Shown here piece by piece: positions 16,003 through 16,096 of a stretch of DNA of 16,096 nt (its first letter is position 1; every line of letters starts with the position of its first letter). The DNA is from an uncultured Clostridia bacterium (GTDB taxonomy: Bacteria > Bacillota > Clostridia > Oscillospirales > Butyricicoccaceae). The position numbers were made by a program, and so were the translations under genes. The notes beneath the pieces were generated by a model, which was given only the letters and a program-made list of their open reading frames with translations, did not search any database and was not told where the DNA came from. The stretch lies in assembly GCA_910589115.1 (NCBI GenBank), contig CAJUSB010000078.1, positions 1 to 16,096 of the forward strand. Direction: 5' to 3'.

Positions 16003-16096
16003 TCCGGTTGTAATGATATCCGGCCCGTTTTCGTAAAAAAGAAATAGGGCTTGCTGAAAAACAGTTATCAGTCTAAAATTCGCGTGAAATATGAGT

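Noticed and set aside
16003..16096. Terminator of the GH2 gene
   Set aside because: Only weak CCGG pairings are visible and the window ends shortly after; no stem with a T tract could be supported.

Overview
The window looks like a chromosomal segment of a Gram-positive, spore-forming anaerobe of the class Clostridia, probably of the Oscillospiraceae/Ruminococcaceae type. This is inferred from cwlD (spore cortex amidase), SLH-type cell-wall anchoring, two secreted proteins with copper-amine-oxidase-like 'stalk' domains, strong GGAGG ribosome binding sites and GC-rich palindrome clusters. No rRNA, tRNA, CRISPR array, complete insertion sequence or phage gene is seen.

Left part (1-7211). After an uninformative left edge (1-343: only a weak 37-codon hydrophobic frame and no recognisable gene), all genes lie on the minus strand. 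They are ilvE (branched-chain aminotransferase, own promoter, strong bidirectional terminator); a TA-flanked MITE-like inverted repeat with an adjacent stem-loop; a secreted NodB-type deacetylase homologue that has lost its catalytic motifs; radA and, 3 nt upstream of it, cwlD, forming an operon with a good extended -10 promoter; a 78-residue two-helix membrane protein with a clear terminator; and a secreted stalk-domain protein with its own promoter. Two diverged copies of a GC-rich hairpin-cluster repeat lie in opposite orientation on either side of cwlD-radA.

Right part (7212-16096). A minus-strand LacI-family regulator is divergent from a very large plus-strand gene. The roughly 800-bp region between them holds back-to-back sigma-A-type promoters, a second promoter nearer lacI, three copies of an operator-like sequence around TTAAAACGTTTTAA and a 13-codon leader-like ORF. 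The large gene encodes a secreted GH2 glycoside hydrolase of about 2,296 residues: signal peptide, Ig-like domain, LamG-like domain, second Ig-like copy, GH2 core with both catalytic Glu, two discoidin/F5-8C domains, an Ig-like domain, two Cys/His repeats, two InlB-B-like repeats around an acidic linker, and three SLH domains. As given, it is broken by a -1 frame change inside a run of eight G residues just after the signal peptide. This could be a phase-variable tract, a slippage site, a mutation or a sequencing error.

Working model: lacI and the SLH-anchored GH2 enzyme form a self-contained, ligand-controlled unit for attacking an external beta-linked glycan, with the G tract as a possible on/off switch. 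The left half is mostly housekeeping and envelope/spore functions. After the large gene (16003-16096) I see no convincing terminator or further gene.
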